From Sphingobacteruim zhuxiongii (GTDB lineage Bacteria > Bacteroidota > Bacteroidia > Sphingobacteriales > Sphingobacteriaceae): 64,000 nt of DNA. The stretch covers positions 2,046,001 through 2,110,000 of the forward strand of contig NZ_CP045652.1 in the NCBI RefSeq assembly GCF_009557615.1, read 5' to 3'. A model generated the notes under the pieces. The model was not told where the DNA came from and did no database searches. It worked only from the letters and a program-made list of their open reading frames with translations. Made by a program: the position numbers and the translations under genes. This document shows, piece after piece, positions 36,950 to 45,683 of this stretch. The number at the start of each line of letters is the position of its first letter. The first letter of the stretch is position 1.

Positions 36950-38650
36950 TTACTTTGATGGTGTTGGTATATATAGATCTGTGACACAGCCGACCGATGC
37001 GGAGGTCACATTTTGCGCATACTTATAAAGCACACCGGAAGTTACTCTTGGACTTGGTTGAATCCAATTGTTTAAACGTTCCTTAATCTCGTTATCGGTT
37101 AGCGCAACAGTAATACTATTGTTCTTTACATCAATTGTAATTTCATCGCCATCTTCGAGGATTGCAATTGGTCCGGCTTCAAATGCTTCCGGAGCAATAT
37201 GTCCAACAACAAAACCATGTGTTCCGCCAGAGAATCGTCCATCGGTGATCAAGGCGACAGAGTTTCCAAGTCCAGCTCCCATAATGGCGGCTGTTGGTTT
37301 TAACATCTCCGGCATCCCTGGTCCACCTTTCGGACCCACGAAGCGGATTACAATTACATCGCCGGCAGCTATTTTTCCCTCTTCAATCGCGTGTACTGTC
37401 AGATCTTCACTATCAAATACTCTTGCTTTTCCTTGAAAATACTCACCTTCTTTCCCTGTTATTTTCGCCACAGATCCGAGCGGTGCAATATTACCATGTA
37501 ATATTTCAATATGACCAGATTCCTTTAACGGTTTGCTGACCGGGAATAAAATATTCAATCGGTTATCCCAAGGGCGGATGTTCTCTAGATTTTCCGCGAG
37601 AGTTTTTCCAGTTACTGTCTTACAATTCCCGTCTAGGAGCTTCTCTTCTAGAAGTATTTTCAAAATAGCAGGTGTTCCACCACTATCGTGTACATCCTCC
37701 ATCAAATACTTTCCAGAAGGTTTTAAGTCAGCAATAAAGGGCGTATTATTGCTAATATGTTGTATGTCGGCTAAGTCTAGTTGTAGGCCAAATGCTTGTG
37801 CGATAGCTAGAAAATGCAAGACTGCATTTGTTGAACCTCCCAATGCCATTACGACCGTTAAGGCATTCACTAATGATTGTTGGGTAACAATATCTCGAGG
37901 CTTAAGGTCTTCTTTCAGTAAGATCTGCATGGCTGCGGCAGCCCGAATGCATTCCCCTTTCTTATCTTCACTTGTTGCAGGAAAGGAGGAACTGTAGGGG
38001 AGTGTGATGCCTAATGCTTCCAAGGAAGAAGACATGGTGTTGGCAGTATACATTCCTCCGCATGCACCGGCGCCAGGGCATGCATTCTTTATTATATCGT
38101 TGAGTTCATTCTCGTCGATAAGTCCAGCGATTTTTGAGCCGTAGGCTTCGAAAGTCGTCAATACATTTATTTTATTGTCCTTATGCTTCCCGGAGTGAAT
38201 ACTCCCCCCGTAAATCATCAAGCTAGGACGGTTTAATCGCCCCATAGCAATGGCAGCACCTGGCATATTTTTATCACAACCCATAATAGATATTAAGCCA
38301 TCATACCACTGTGCGCCCATAATCATTTCGATACTGTCGGCAATAAGATCACGCGAGGGTAATGAATAGTTCATTCCCAAGGTTCCCATACTAATGGCAT
38401 CACTAACGCCGATGGTGTTAAAGGTCATGGGATTGAGATCGTATTTGGGGAGTTCGCGAGCTACGATACTTGCCAAATCGTTAAGATGCATATTACAAGG
38501 GTTTCCAGAATAGCCTGCACTCGCGATTCCAATCTGCGGGAACTTTAGCGTTTCTTCGGTCAAACCAATAGCATGCAGCATCGCCTTGGATCCAGGTTGA
38601 CTGTCATTTTCAGTAATTTGTCTACTGTACTTATTCAAAATTGTACTCAT
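36950..38650 (-). CDS. IlvD/Edd-family dehydratase, probably acting on a sugar acid
   Basis: A 566-aa dehydratase of the dihydroxy-acid dehydratase fold, which removes water from 2,3-dihydroxy acids to give 2-keto acids. The three Cys ligands of a [2Fe-2S] cluster are present: Cys52 (GNPCN), Cys125 (GCDKN) and Cys197 (GACGG). [20 protein letters not shown] near residue 470 is the family C-terminal signature. By sequence alone it would be called IlvD, but no other ilv gene is near, and it is the last gene of an operon with a lactonase-like and a Gfo/Idh gene. A 2-keto-3-deoxy sugar acid product is therefore likely. The 12-bp gap to the upstream gene supports co-transcription. Confidence 0.85.
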   Translation of the reverse strand: MSTILNKYSRQITENDSQPGSKAMLHAIGLTEETLKFPQIGIASAGYSGNPCNMHLNDLASIVARELPKYDLNPMTFNTIGVSDAISMGTLGMNYSLPSRDLIADSIEMIMGAQWYDGLISIMGCDKNMPGAAIAMGRLNRPSLMIYGGSIHSGKHKDNKINVLTTFEAYGSKIAGLIDENELNDIIKNACPGAGACGGMYTANTMSSSLEALGITLPYSSSFPATSEDKKGECIRAAAAMQILLKEDLKPRDIVTQQSLVNALTVVMALGGSTNAVLHFLAIAQAFGLQLDLADIQHISNNTPFIADLKPSGKYLMEDVHDSGGTPAILKILLEEKLLDGNCKTVTGKTLAENLENIRPWDNRLNILFPVSKPLKESGHIEILHGNIAPLGSVAKITGKEGEYFQGKARVFDSEDLTVHAIEEGKIAAGDVIVIRFVGPKGGPGMPEMLKPTAAIMGAGLGNSVALITDGRFSGGTHGFVVGHIAPEAFEAGPIAILEDGDEITIDVKNNSITVALTDNEIKERLNNWIQPSPRVTSGVLYKYAQNVTSASVGCVTDLYIPTPSK

Positions 38651-38662
38651 TATAAATAGGAA

Positions 38663-39748
38663 TTAGAATGCCGATTCATCGGGGATGGCGGTACCGCCAG
38701 TATCATTAGAAAGGTAGGCTGCCTCGACTAATCGCATCGTGTCAAAAGCTTTATGGATGGAGGTGTCGTGGATAGCGGTTGGATCTTCAATAGCACACAT
38801 TAAATCCGCCATAGTCGCAATAAACGCATCAGGATACCAATGTCCAGCAACCTCTTTGCTTATCCATCCTTTTGAAGGATGATCCGTTAAGTAGTATTCG
38901 AATGAATCGGGCTCACCTTGAGGGAAATTGATATTTTTGCCAATGACCGCTTTTATGGCGCCTTTCGTCCCTTCGAGTTTAATAAACGAGTCTTGATACT
39001 TCAGTCCATAGTCATGACCGTGATTAGTATTAACAAAGGCGCGAATCGCTTGTTGATAGTCAAATAAAATGATCGAACGCGTTGAGGATAATTGCATTTG
39101 CTTTGGATGTTGAAATGTTTTCGCATAAACGGCGCTTGGCATACCTAAGAAATGCTTGATGATATCCATATAATGTATACTATGGTATAGCATCTCCATT
39201 CTCGGTAGTCCAAATAGAAAGTTCCAAAGTTCCCAAGGATGGTAGATATTCATACGAATTTCAATATCGTGTAGTTCACCAATTATTCCTTGATCAACCA
39301 TCTTTTTCGCCGCCAATAGCGAAGGGATAAATTTCATTTGAAAGTTAACGCTAGCGATCATTTTTTTTGCAACCACGAGATCCCGAATTTTCTTTGCTTC
39401 TGTTAGTGTTTCCCCCATTGGCTTCTGCATCATGATATAAGCACCATCGGGGAGCTGCGCGATAATTGCTAAGAGTTGAGAAGCCGGAACAGCGATATCA
39501 AAGATGGCATGTTTAGGCGCCTCCGAAACTAGCGCAGAAAGGCTGTCATAGCAGGTATTGATATCGAATTTCTCTTTCAATTTAAATGCCTTATTCGTGT
39601 CAATATCATAAATACCAGCAATCGGCCAATTTGCTTTGCGATACGCTGGTAAATGTGCATCTTCAATAATACCACCGGCACCTATCATATAAATAGGATA
39701 GCTGTTTTTCGGCATAGCAAACTGTGTAAGTGTGTTTATATCGATCAT
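38663..39748 (-). CDS. Gfo/Idh/MocA-family oxidoreductase
   Basis: A 361-aa NAD(P)-dependent sugar dehydrogenase-like enzyme. The Rossmann motif IGAGGIIEDAHLPAY is near residue 22 and the catalytic Lys-Pro motif appears as QKPMGETL near 107; the second, beta-sheet-rich domain carries the usual His-rich stretch (MLYHSIHYMDIIKHF). In this operon it most likely oxidises a 6-deoxyhexose to its lactone. Its start overlaps the preceding gene's stop by 4 bp, so translation is probably coupled. The exact sugar is not known. Confidence 0.85.
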   Translation of the reverse strand: MIDINTLTQFAMPKNSYPIYMIGAGGIIEDAHLPAYRKANWPIAGIYDIDTNKAFKLKEKFDINTCYDSLSALVSEAPKHAIFDIAVPASQLLAIIAQLPDGAYIMMQKPMGETLTEAKKIRDLVVAKKMIASVNFQMKFIPSLLAAKKMVDQGIIGELHDIEIRMNIYHPWELWNFLFGLPRMEMLYHSIHYMDIIKHFLGMPSAVYAKTFQHPKQMQLSSTRSIILFDYQQAIRAFVNTNHGHDYGLKYQDSFIKLEGTKGAIKAVIGKNINFPQGEPDSFEYYLTDHPSKGWISKEVAGHWYPDAFIATMADLMCAIEDPTAIHDTSIHKAFDTMRLVEAAYLSNDTGGTAIPDESAF

Positions 39749-40623
39749 AAAGCGTTCTCTAATTGATAGAAATTAAGGGCATTTTGATAAAAGATCTGAT
39801 GCAGTTCGTTTTCATTTAACTCGCGGCAAAGGTCTAGTGCACAATACAACCATTGCTGGTAAGTTGCAGCTTGGGTTACGACCGGCCAGTCACTCCCAAA
39901 AATTAATCGATTGACACCGAAATTTGATAATACCACTTCAAAATAAGGTAAGAGATCTTCTATATTCCAAGCCTGTAAATTTGATTCCGTTAGAAATCCA
40001 GATAATTTACAAGCGACATTTGGATTGGATGCCATATCTTTTATTTGATCCTTCCAGATCTTAATTTCTTTGGTTCTTATAGGCGGCTTTCCAGCGTGAT
40101 CTAATATGAATCGTTGATTGGGGAAGCATTCGGAAAGCTTAAGCGCTGCGTCCATTTGATTAGCTTTCACACCTAAATCAAAACTCAAGTTGTGTTTTTC
40201 CAAGAGCGGCATGTTGTTCAGAAAAGTTTCTTTCTGATAAAGGGAAATAGGAGACTCTTCTAAACGTCGGATGCCTTTAATAAGCTTATTGTCTAACATG
40301 GCGATCAATTGTTGCTCAGCATGATCCATCTCTAGGGGAAAGTAAGGGATAATACAACGAACCCGATTATCTAGAGCGGCAAACTTACTGATAAAATCAA
40401 TTTCCTGTTGGTATTCCTGCGGCAGGCATTCGCATTGAACAAAAATGAGCTGTTCAAGTTGCAGATTTTCTGTATCCTTTTGGAGATCCGCTAAGCGGAA
40501 ACTTCTTTTTAATGTGGGGATTTCTTGTAGCCAAGGATAGTTCAGTTGCTCGATATCCCAAAAATGGATATGTGCATCTGTAAAACTATGGTTTTCGAAA
40601 TAGGTTGATCGGTTAGAAATCAT
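39745..40623 (-). CDS. Amidohydrolase family protein, aldonolactonase-like
   Basis: A 292-aa metal-dependent hydrolase of the COG3618 group, which includes L-fuconolactonase and L-rhamnonolactonase-type enzymes. The metal site DAHIHFWD (His18, His20) is followed by LDHAGKPPI (His near 176) and FGSDWPV near 243, the usual final Asp. It would open the sugar lactone made by the dehydrogenase encoded next. First gene of a three-gene leftward operon; the amidohydrolase of the Campylobacter jejuni fucose locus is a known relative in role. Confidence 0.85.
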   Translation of the reverse strand: MISNRSTYFENHSFTDAHIHFWDIEQLNYPWLQEIPTLKRSFRLADLQKDTENLQLEQLIFVQCECLPQEYQQEIDFISKFAALDNRVRCIIPYFPLEMDHAEQQLIAMLDNKLIKGIRRLEESPISLYQKETFLNNMPLLEKHNLSFDLGVKANQMDAALKLSECFPNQRFILDHAGKPPIRTKEIKIWKDQIKDMASNPNVACKLSGFLTESNLQAWNIEDLLPYFEVVLSNFGVNRLIFGSDWPVVTQAATYQQWLYCALDLCRELNENELHQIFYQNALNFYQLENAL

Positions 40624-40673
40624 GTTTTAAAATTAGATAGAATTATAAGTCGATAATGGTATTCGTTTTGCCT

Positions 40674-40683
40674 AAATGCGTAC
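40674..40683 (+). promoter_or_regulatory. AAATGCGTAC element, copy 1
   Basis: This 10-mer lies 51 bp before the start of the leftward deoxysugar operon, in the divergent region shared with the AraC gene. An identical 10-mer stands about 70 bp upstream of the FucP-type permease. It is a candidate binding site of the AraC-type regulator. Confidence 0.5.
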
Positions 40684-40777
40684 GAAATTGATATAACGAA
40701 CGACATTTCAGTTTTTTAAGGTAAATTGGGTATAAGTAATATGAATTTAGCAAATTCAATCGACCTAATAAACTAAT

Positions 40778-41680
40778 ATGAAACCGATTTATGCAAAACC
40801 ACCTGTCGGAAATCGAACTGCCTTTCAAATCCGAAAGGATTATTTAGATGTCTTGGATACGAAATGGCATTATCATGCGGAATTTGAATTAGCATTTATT
40901 AAGTATCCCTATGGCAAACGGATCGCTGGTAAAAGTATCTCCACCTTTGAACACGTAGATCTCGTTTTCTATGGTCCCAATTTACCACATGCCTGGTCTG
41001 CTGATAATGGGCTCGAAAAAGAAAAGGAGTTTAATTACAACTCGGGCTTGTCGTCCTACGCAATCGTCGTGCATTTTAGCGAATCGTGCTTTGGGGAGTC
41101 ATTTTTCACCATACCAGAGATGCTATCGATTAAAAACGTGTTGGAGCTCAGTAGTCGAGGCATCTTGATTGCTGGCGACTCCAGAGTAAAGATTATGGAC
41201 TGGATGGAAGAAATGTTGATTACTAACGGTCCTAAAAAAGTGATCCTTTTATTGAAAATTCTCGAAGAGATTTCCATTTCTAAAGAGATATCCTTGCTTT
41301 CTTCAGCGGGATATTGGAATAACATCAATGATCATGACGCGATTCGCATGAGCACAATCTACGAATACATTATGAGCAATTTCAAGAATGAGATTGACTT
41401 AGGGGAAATTGCTTCTCGGGCACATATGACGCCATCAGCATTTTGTCGATACTTTAAAGCTAGAACGAAAAAGACAATGATCGAATTTATCAATGAACTT
41501 CGAATCAATTTCGCCTGTCAACTACTCGAAGAAAATAGAAGAAGCATTACACAGATTTGCTTCGAAGCGGGATTCAACAATACGTCCAATTTTAATCGAC
41601 GATTCAAATTACTCAAAGGAATTACCCCACAGCAATATAAACTCAATATTCAACAAGTATATCTTAAAAACAAATCTTAA
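40778..41680 (+). CDS. AraC-family transcriptional regulator
   Basis: A 300-aa regulator. The N-terminal ~170 residues look like a cupin-type ligand-binding domain (KWHYHAEFELAFI is the typical histidine strand), and the C-terminal ~100 residues hold two helix-turn-helix units (IASRAHMTPSAFCRYFK and ITQICFEAGFNNTSNFNRRF). It is divergent from the deoxysugar operon by 154 bp and 102 bp ahead of the permease, so it almost certainly senses the sugar or an intermediate and controls both. Confidence 0.92.
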   Translation: MKPIYAKPPVGNRTAFQIRKDYLDVLDTKWHYHAEFELAFIKYPYGKRIAGKSISTFEHVDLVFYGPNLPHAWSADNGLEKEKEFNYNSGLSSYAIVVHFSESCFGESFFTIPEMLSIKNVLELSSRGILIAGDSRVKIMDWMEEMLITNGPKKVILLLKILEEISISKEISLLSSAGYWNNINDHDAIRMSTIYEYIMSNFKNEIDLGEIASRAHMTPSAFCRYFKARTKKTMIEFINELRINFACQLLEENRRSITQICFEAGFNNTSNFNRRFKLLKGITPQQYKLNIQQVYLKNKS

Positions 41681-41684
41681 AAGT

Positions 41685-41713
41685 GCATTTGATTTATTAC
41701 GTCAAATGCGTAC
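41685..41713. promoter_or_regulatory. Inverted repeat plus AAATGCGTAC element, copy 2
   Basis: GCATTTGA (41685-41692) and TCAAATGC (41702-41709) form a perfect 8-bp inverted repeat with a 9-bp spacer. The right arm overlaps AAATGCGTAC (41704-41713), which also occurs at 40674. It lies just after the AraC gene and about 70 bp before the permease start, with no T tract, so an operator is more likely than a terminator. Confidence 0.55.
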
Positions 41714-41782
41714 ATATTCTTAACAATCAAGTATGTGGCAAAGCTGGATTATTCAAACATCTTTGTTTAATACCATTAACCA

Positions 41783-43045
41783 ATGATATCCATGAACAAT
41801 GATAAAATGAAACCCCAGACAAATCCGTATCTATGGGCTTTAGTTACAGTAATTAGCCTATTCTTCTTTTGGGGCTTAGCCATCAGCTTACTTGATGTAT
41901 TAAATAAGCACTTTCAAGATATCTTGCATATATCTAAAGGACAATCGTCTTTGGTACAAGTTGCAATCTACGGCGCATATTTTTTAATGGCATTACCGGC
42001 GGGTTTTATCACAAAAAAGTATTCTTATCAACGTGGAATCCAAATTGGTCTAGTTGGTTATGCCTTGGGCGCTTTTCTTTTTATTCCAGCTGCAGGCTTC
42101 TATCCATTTATCATGGCCTTGTTTATTATGGGCTGTGGTTTAGCTATTATTGAAACATCCGCTAATCCTTATATATCCATTTTAGGTGATCCATCGAAGG
42201 CTGTTTTGCGCTTAAATCTTGCGCAGTCTTTCAACGGATTGGGAGTCGTTTTAGGCCCGCTAATTGGAGGGCTTTTCATCTTTCAAAATGAGGCATCAAC
42301 GGAGGAAAGCAGTTTGCATTCCATCAAAGTGGCATACTTTGTAATCGGTTTGCTCGTCAGCTTGTTGCTGCTATTGTTCTGTATGATTAAGTTGCCAAAA
42401 TTTGATCTGAGTAAAGAAGAGCAGGAGGTAGAGGCTGCTGAAAGCTTATCGAAGGGAAAATCCTTATTTCAACGGCCGACCTTTCTTTTCGCGGTCCTAG
42501 CACAGTTTTTTTATATCGGTGCGCAAGCAAGCGTATGGGGATTCTTTATCAACTTTGTAAGTGATGAGTTTCCATCGATCTCAAATAAGAGCGCTGCCTA
42601 CTACCTCACCCTGGGGATGCTGCTTTACATGATTGGACGATTCCTAGGGACCTTTCTATTGAAGTTTATATCGCCACAACGCCTGCTGTTCCTGTTCGCA
42701 AGTTTAGCACTAACGAGCTGTGTTGCGGCATTGTTGGCAACGGGATTTATTGCCTTGATCGCATTGATGCTATGCTGTTTTAGCATGAGTATTATGTTTC
42801 CAACGATTTTCGCACTCGGACTTGATAATTTAGGATCATTAAAAAACAAGGGTAGTTCCATTATGATTATGAGTATTGTGGGGGGCGCCGTATTTCCACC
42901 GATCATGGGAACGGTTGCTGATATGTACTCCATAAAGACTTCATTCCTGATACCTTTATGTTGCTTTCTTGTAGTAATCGCTTTTGCAATTTATGTGAAC
43001 TATAATCGCGAAAAGTATATTGCATTTGCCAAAACAAGGAGTTAA
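41783..43045 (+). CDS. FucP-type sugar:H+ symporter (MFS)
   Basis: A 420-aa integral membrane transporter with about twelve helices, of the L-fucose permease branch of the major facilitator superfamily. Recognisable features are FFFWGLAISLLDVLNKHFQ in helix 1 and IETSANPYISILGDP after helix 4, the FucP hallmark, with LNLAQSFNGLGVVLGPLIGG following. It should bring a 6-deoxyhexose such as L-fucose or L-rhamnose into the cytoplasm with protons. An in-frame ATG at 41792 is an alternative start. The next gene encodes a rhamnosidase. Confidence 0.88.
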   Translation: MISMNNDKMKPQTNPYLWALVTVISLFFFWGLAISLLDVLNKHFQDILHISKGQSSLVQVAIYGAYFLMALPAGFITKKYSYQRGIQIGLVGYALGAFLFIPAAGFYPFIMALFIMGCGLAIIETSANPYISILGDPSKAVLRLNLAQSFNGLGVVLGPLIGGLFIFQNEASTEESSLHSIKVAYFVIGLLVSLLLLLFCMIKLPKFDLSKEEQEVEAAESLSKGKSLFQRPTFLFAVLAQFFYIGAQASVWGFFINFVSDEFPSISNKSAAYYLTLGMLLYMIGRFLGTFLLKFISPQRLLFLFASLALTSCVAALLATGFIALIALMLCCFSMSIMFPTIFALGLDNLGSLKNKGSSIMIMSIVGGAVFPPIMGTVADMYSIKTSFLIPLCCFLVVIAFAIYVNYNREKYIAFAKTRS

Positions 43046-43176
43046 TCCTTTAAAGAACGTTAAAATAGTATGCAATGTGGCTAAATGTGTATTATATTAT
43101 CCCGTCGAAAAGCCATAAACTTGATAAACCTATACAAACCTCTTGCACTGTGTGCGAGTTACCAAAACGACTAATT

Positions 43177-45549
43177 ATGAGAAATTCAGTATTTCTGTGT
43201 TTTTGTATGCTACTACTAGGACTAAACTGTGCTGCACAAGATCCACGAATTAATCCTTCATTACTAAGTGGCTATTGGCCTTCTTCATGGATTTCCTGTC
43301 CTGATATTTCGCAAAAGGACTATGGTGTCTATCATTTCCGAAAGGAATTCAATCTCTCGCAAGCAACAAAGGAGTTTATTGTTCATGTTACAGCCGATAA
43401 TCGATATCGCTTATTTGTTAATGGCCAACCTGTATTGAGTGGTCCTGCGCGAAGTGATTTAGCAAATTGGAATTTTGAAACTATTGATCTTGCTCCATTT
43501 CTAAAAACTGGGAAGAACGTTATTGCTGCGATGGTTTGGAATATGGGTGAATATGCTGCTGTAGGTCAAATTTCCAATCAAACGGCTTTTGCTATTCAAG
43601 GAAATGGGAAATTGGAGGAGCAGATAAATTCCGATACATCATGGAAGACCTATCATAATACAGCGTATTCTCCGACATCGATAGACAACACAGAACGACT
43701 AGGGGCATACATGGTGATTGGTCCAGGTGATCAAGTCGATGCAAGGGCTTATCCTTGGAGATGGTCCGAAGCAGACTATGATGATTCATCTTGGAAGGGA
43801 GCTCGAAAGTTGGTTAATAACCCAGTGACTAAAGGATATGGAACCGATAATTTATGGACGCTTACACCGCGAATAATTCCATTTATGCAAGAAATCAAGC
43901 AACGTATTCCAACCATTAGAAGGTTTTCGGGTATTCCGAAAGTAACGGAATTTCAAAAAGGCGAATCTCCGCTTGTCATCAAATCGAATTCGAAAGTATC
44001 TATACTTTTAGATCAAGAAGTTAATACAGTTGCTTATCCTGAATTATTAGTAAGTAAAGGAAAGGGAAGTCGTATTCAACTGACCTACGCTGAGTCTTTG
44101 TTTGATAAAGCAGGTAATAAAGGGCAACGTAACGAAATTGAAAGCAAAGAAATAAAAGGCAACTACGATGTGTTTTTGCCAGACGGCGGAAAGGATAGGC
44201 ATTTTCGTCCTCTATGGTTTAAAACCTACCGCTATTTGCAGTTAGATATTGAAACTGGCGATGAGGAGCTTGTTCTTCAAGATTTATATGGCAGCAAAAC
44301 TGGCTATCCGTTTGAGTTGAAAGCGAGCTTTAATAGCAGCGATAAGCGATTAAAAGAGATTTGGGAAGTCGGTTGGCGAACACAATTGATCTGTGCTGGC
44401 GAGACTTATTTCGATACTCCTTACTATGAGCAATTGCAGTATGAGGGGGATACGCGGATACAATCCCTTATCACACTATATATGACAGGAGATGATCGCT
44501 TGATGCGCAAAGCACTTTTAGATTTCTACCATTCGCAAACGCCAGAAGGCTTGCCACAAGGACGATATCCTAGTAGTCGTCTACAGATTATTCCAACCTT
44601 TGCCTTGTTTTGGGTTTCTATGATTCATGATTATATGATGCATCGTCCAGATCAAGAGTTCGTTGAACAGTTTCTTCCTTCGGTTCGCCAAGTCATAGAC
44701 TGGTATGCTAAGCATATGGATCAGCAAAAGCAAATGCTAGGTCCAATGAAGTGGTGGAACTTTGTTGACTGGGATGCATTTGACCTTTGGGGCGTACCTG
44801 AGGGGGCCTTAGATGGTAACTCCGCATTAATTAGTCTTCAGTATGCCTATACTTTAAATCAGGCCGCAGAAATCTTCAAGCAATTCGATAATGAAACGGA
44901 AGCGACACATTACAAAAACCTAGCGAATAGTATTAACGAGCATACCTATCAACATGCATTTGATAAGACGAAAGGTTTGATGGCTAATTCGCCGTTGAAA
45001 AAAACATATAGTCAACATGCCAGTATTTGGGCAATCTTAAGTGGTGCAGTCAAAGGGCAAGAGGCGAAAGATGTCTTCGAGACCCTAATGAATGATAAGT
45101 CCATAAGTCAAGTTACTTTCTTTTATCGTTTTTATCTGACTCGTGCAATGAAGGAAGTTGGATTTGCAGATCGCTATTATGGTTCTCTCGATCCATGGTG
45201 GACGATGTTAGACTTAGGTTTAACGACCTTTGCGGAGAAGCCAGAACCTACACGTACGGACTCGCATGCTTGGAGTTCCAGTCCTAATTACGATTTCTTA
45301 GCAACAATTTGTGGTATTATGCCGAGTTCGCCAGGATTTAAAACCGTATTGGTTGAACCTGCATTAGGGGAGTTGACCGAGGCGGAGGGAGAAATGCCAC
45401 ACCCAGACGGGCTTATTTCCGTGAAGCTGAAGAAAAAGAAAGACAAATTAAACGCTGAAGTGGTATTACCAGCAGGAGTTACAGGGCACTTTAAATATAA
45501 AGGGAAAACGCTCTCGCTACAATCTGGCTTGAACAAAATTGCGATATAA
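43177..45549 (+). CDS. Alpha-L-rhamnosidase-like glycoside hydrolase (GH78)
   Basis: A 790-aa exported enzyme. ATG at 43177 gives a clean signal peptide (MRNSVFLCFCMLLLGLNCAA) and replaces an in-frame start 34 codons upstream with no export features. The N-terminal third is beta-sandwich (YHFRKEFNLSQ, a jelly-roll typical of GH78), the middle an (alpha/alpha)6 barrel with the proposed acid in YEGDTR (Glu423) and the long stretch MKWWNFVDWDAFDLWG, the end a small beta domain. It probably releases terminal L-rhamnose from glycans. The next 134 bp contain no strong terminator. Confidence 0.87.
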   Translation: MRNSVFLCFCMLLLGLNCAAQDPRINPSLLSGYWPSSWISCPDISQKDYGVYHFRKEFNLSQATKEFIVHVTADNRYRLFVNGQPVLSGPARSDLANWNFETIDLAPFLKTGKNVIAAMVWNMGEYAAVGQISNQTAFAIQGNGKLEEQINSDTSWKTYHNTAYSPTSIDNTERLGAYMVIGPGDQVDARAYPWRWSEADYDDSSWKGARKLVNNPVTKGYGTDNLWTLTPRIIPFMQEIKQRIPTIRRFSGIPKVTEFQKGESPLVIKSNSKVSILLDQEVNTVAYPELLVSKGKGSRIQLTYAESLFDKAGNKGQRNEIESKEIKGNYDVFLPDGGKDRHFRPLWFKTYRYLQLDIETGDEELVLQDLYGSKTGYPFELKASFNSSDKRLKEIWEVGWRTQLICAGETYFDTPYYEQLQYEGDTRIQSLITLYMTGDDRLMRKALLDFYHSQTPEGLPQGRYPSSRLQIIPTFALFWVSMIHDYMMHRPDQEFVEQFLPSVRQVIDWYAKHMDQQKQMLGPMKWWNFVDWDAFDLWGVPEGALDGNSALISLQYAYTLNQAAEIFKQFDNETEATHYKNLANSINEHTYQHAFDKTKGLMANSPLKKTYSQHASIWAILSGAVKGQEAKDVFETLMNDKSISQVTFFYRFYLTRAMKEVGFADRYYGSLDPWWTMLDLGLTTFAEKPEPTRTDSHAWSSSPNYDFLATICGIMPSSPGFKTVLVEPALGELTEAEGEMPHPDGLISVKLKKKKDKLNAEVVLPAGVTGHFKYKGKTLSLQSGLNKIAI

Positions 45550-45683
45550 ACCAGAGGGAGGGCATCGGCGATTTACAGGCTTATGCTTTCCACTTTCGCA
45601 TATAGAGGAAAAATTGAATCCACAGCACAAGAAGGATACATGTTTTGCTCGCACTAATCATTATAAACCAAATCTTATAAATT

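Noticed and set aside
37533..37997. A 154-codon rightward open frame
   Set aside because: It is antisense to the IlvD-type dehydratase, whose Fe-S ligands and signatures are all present, so the rightward frame is not a gene.
36950..38650. Reading the dehydratase as the isoleucine/valine enzyme
   Set aside because: The fold and cluster ligands fit, but no other branched-chain gene is near and the operon partners are a lactonase-like and a sugar dehydrogenase-like gene. It is kept as a caution, since only the genome-wide ilvD count can settle it.
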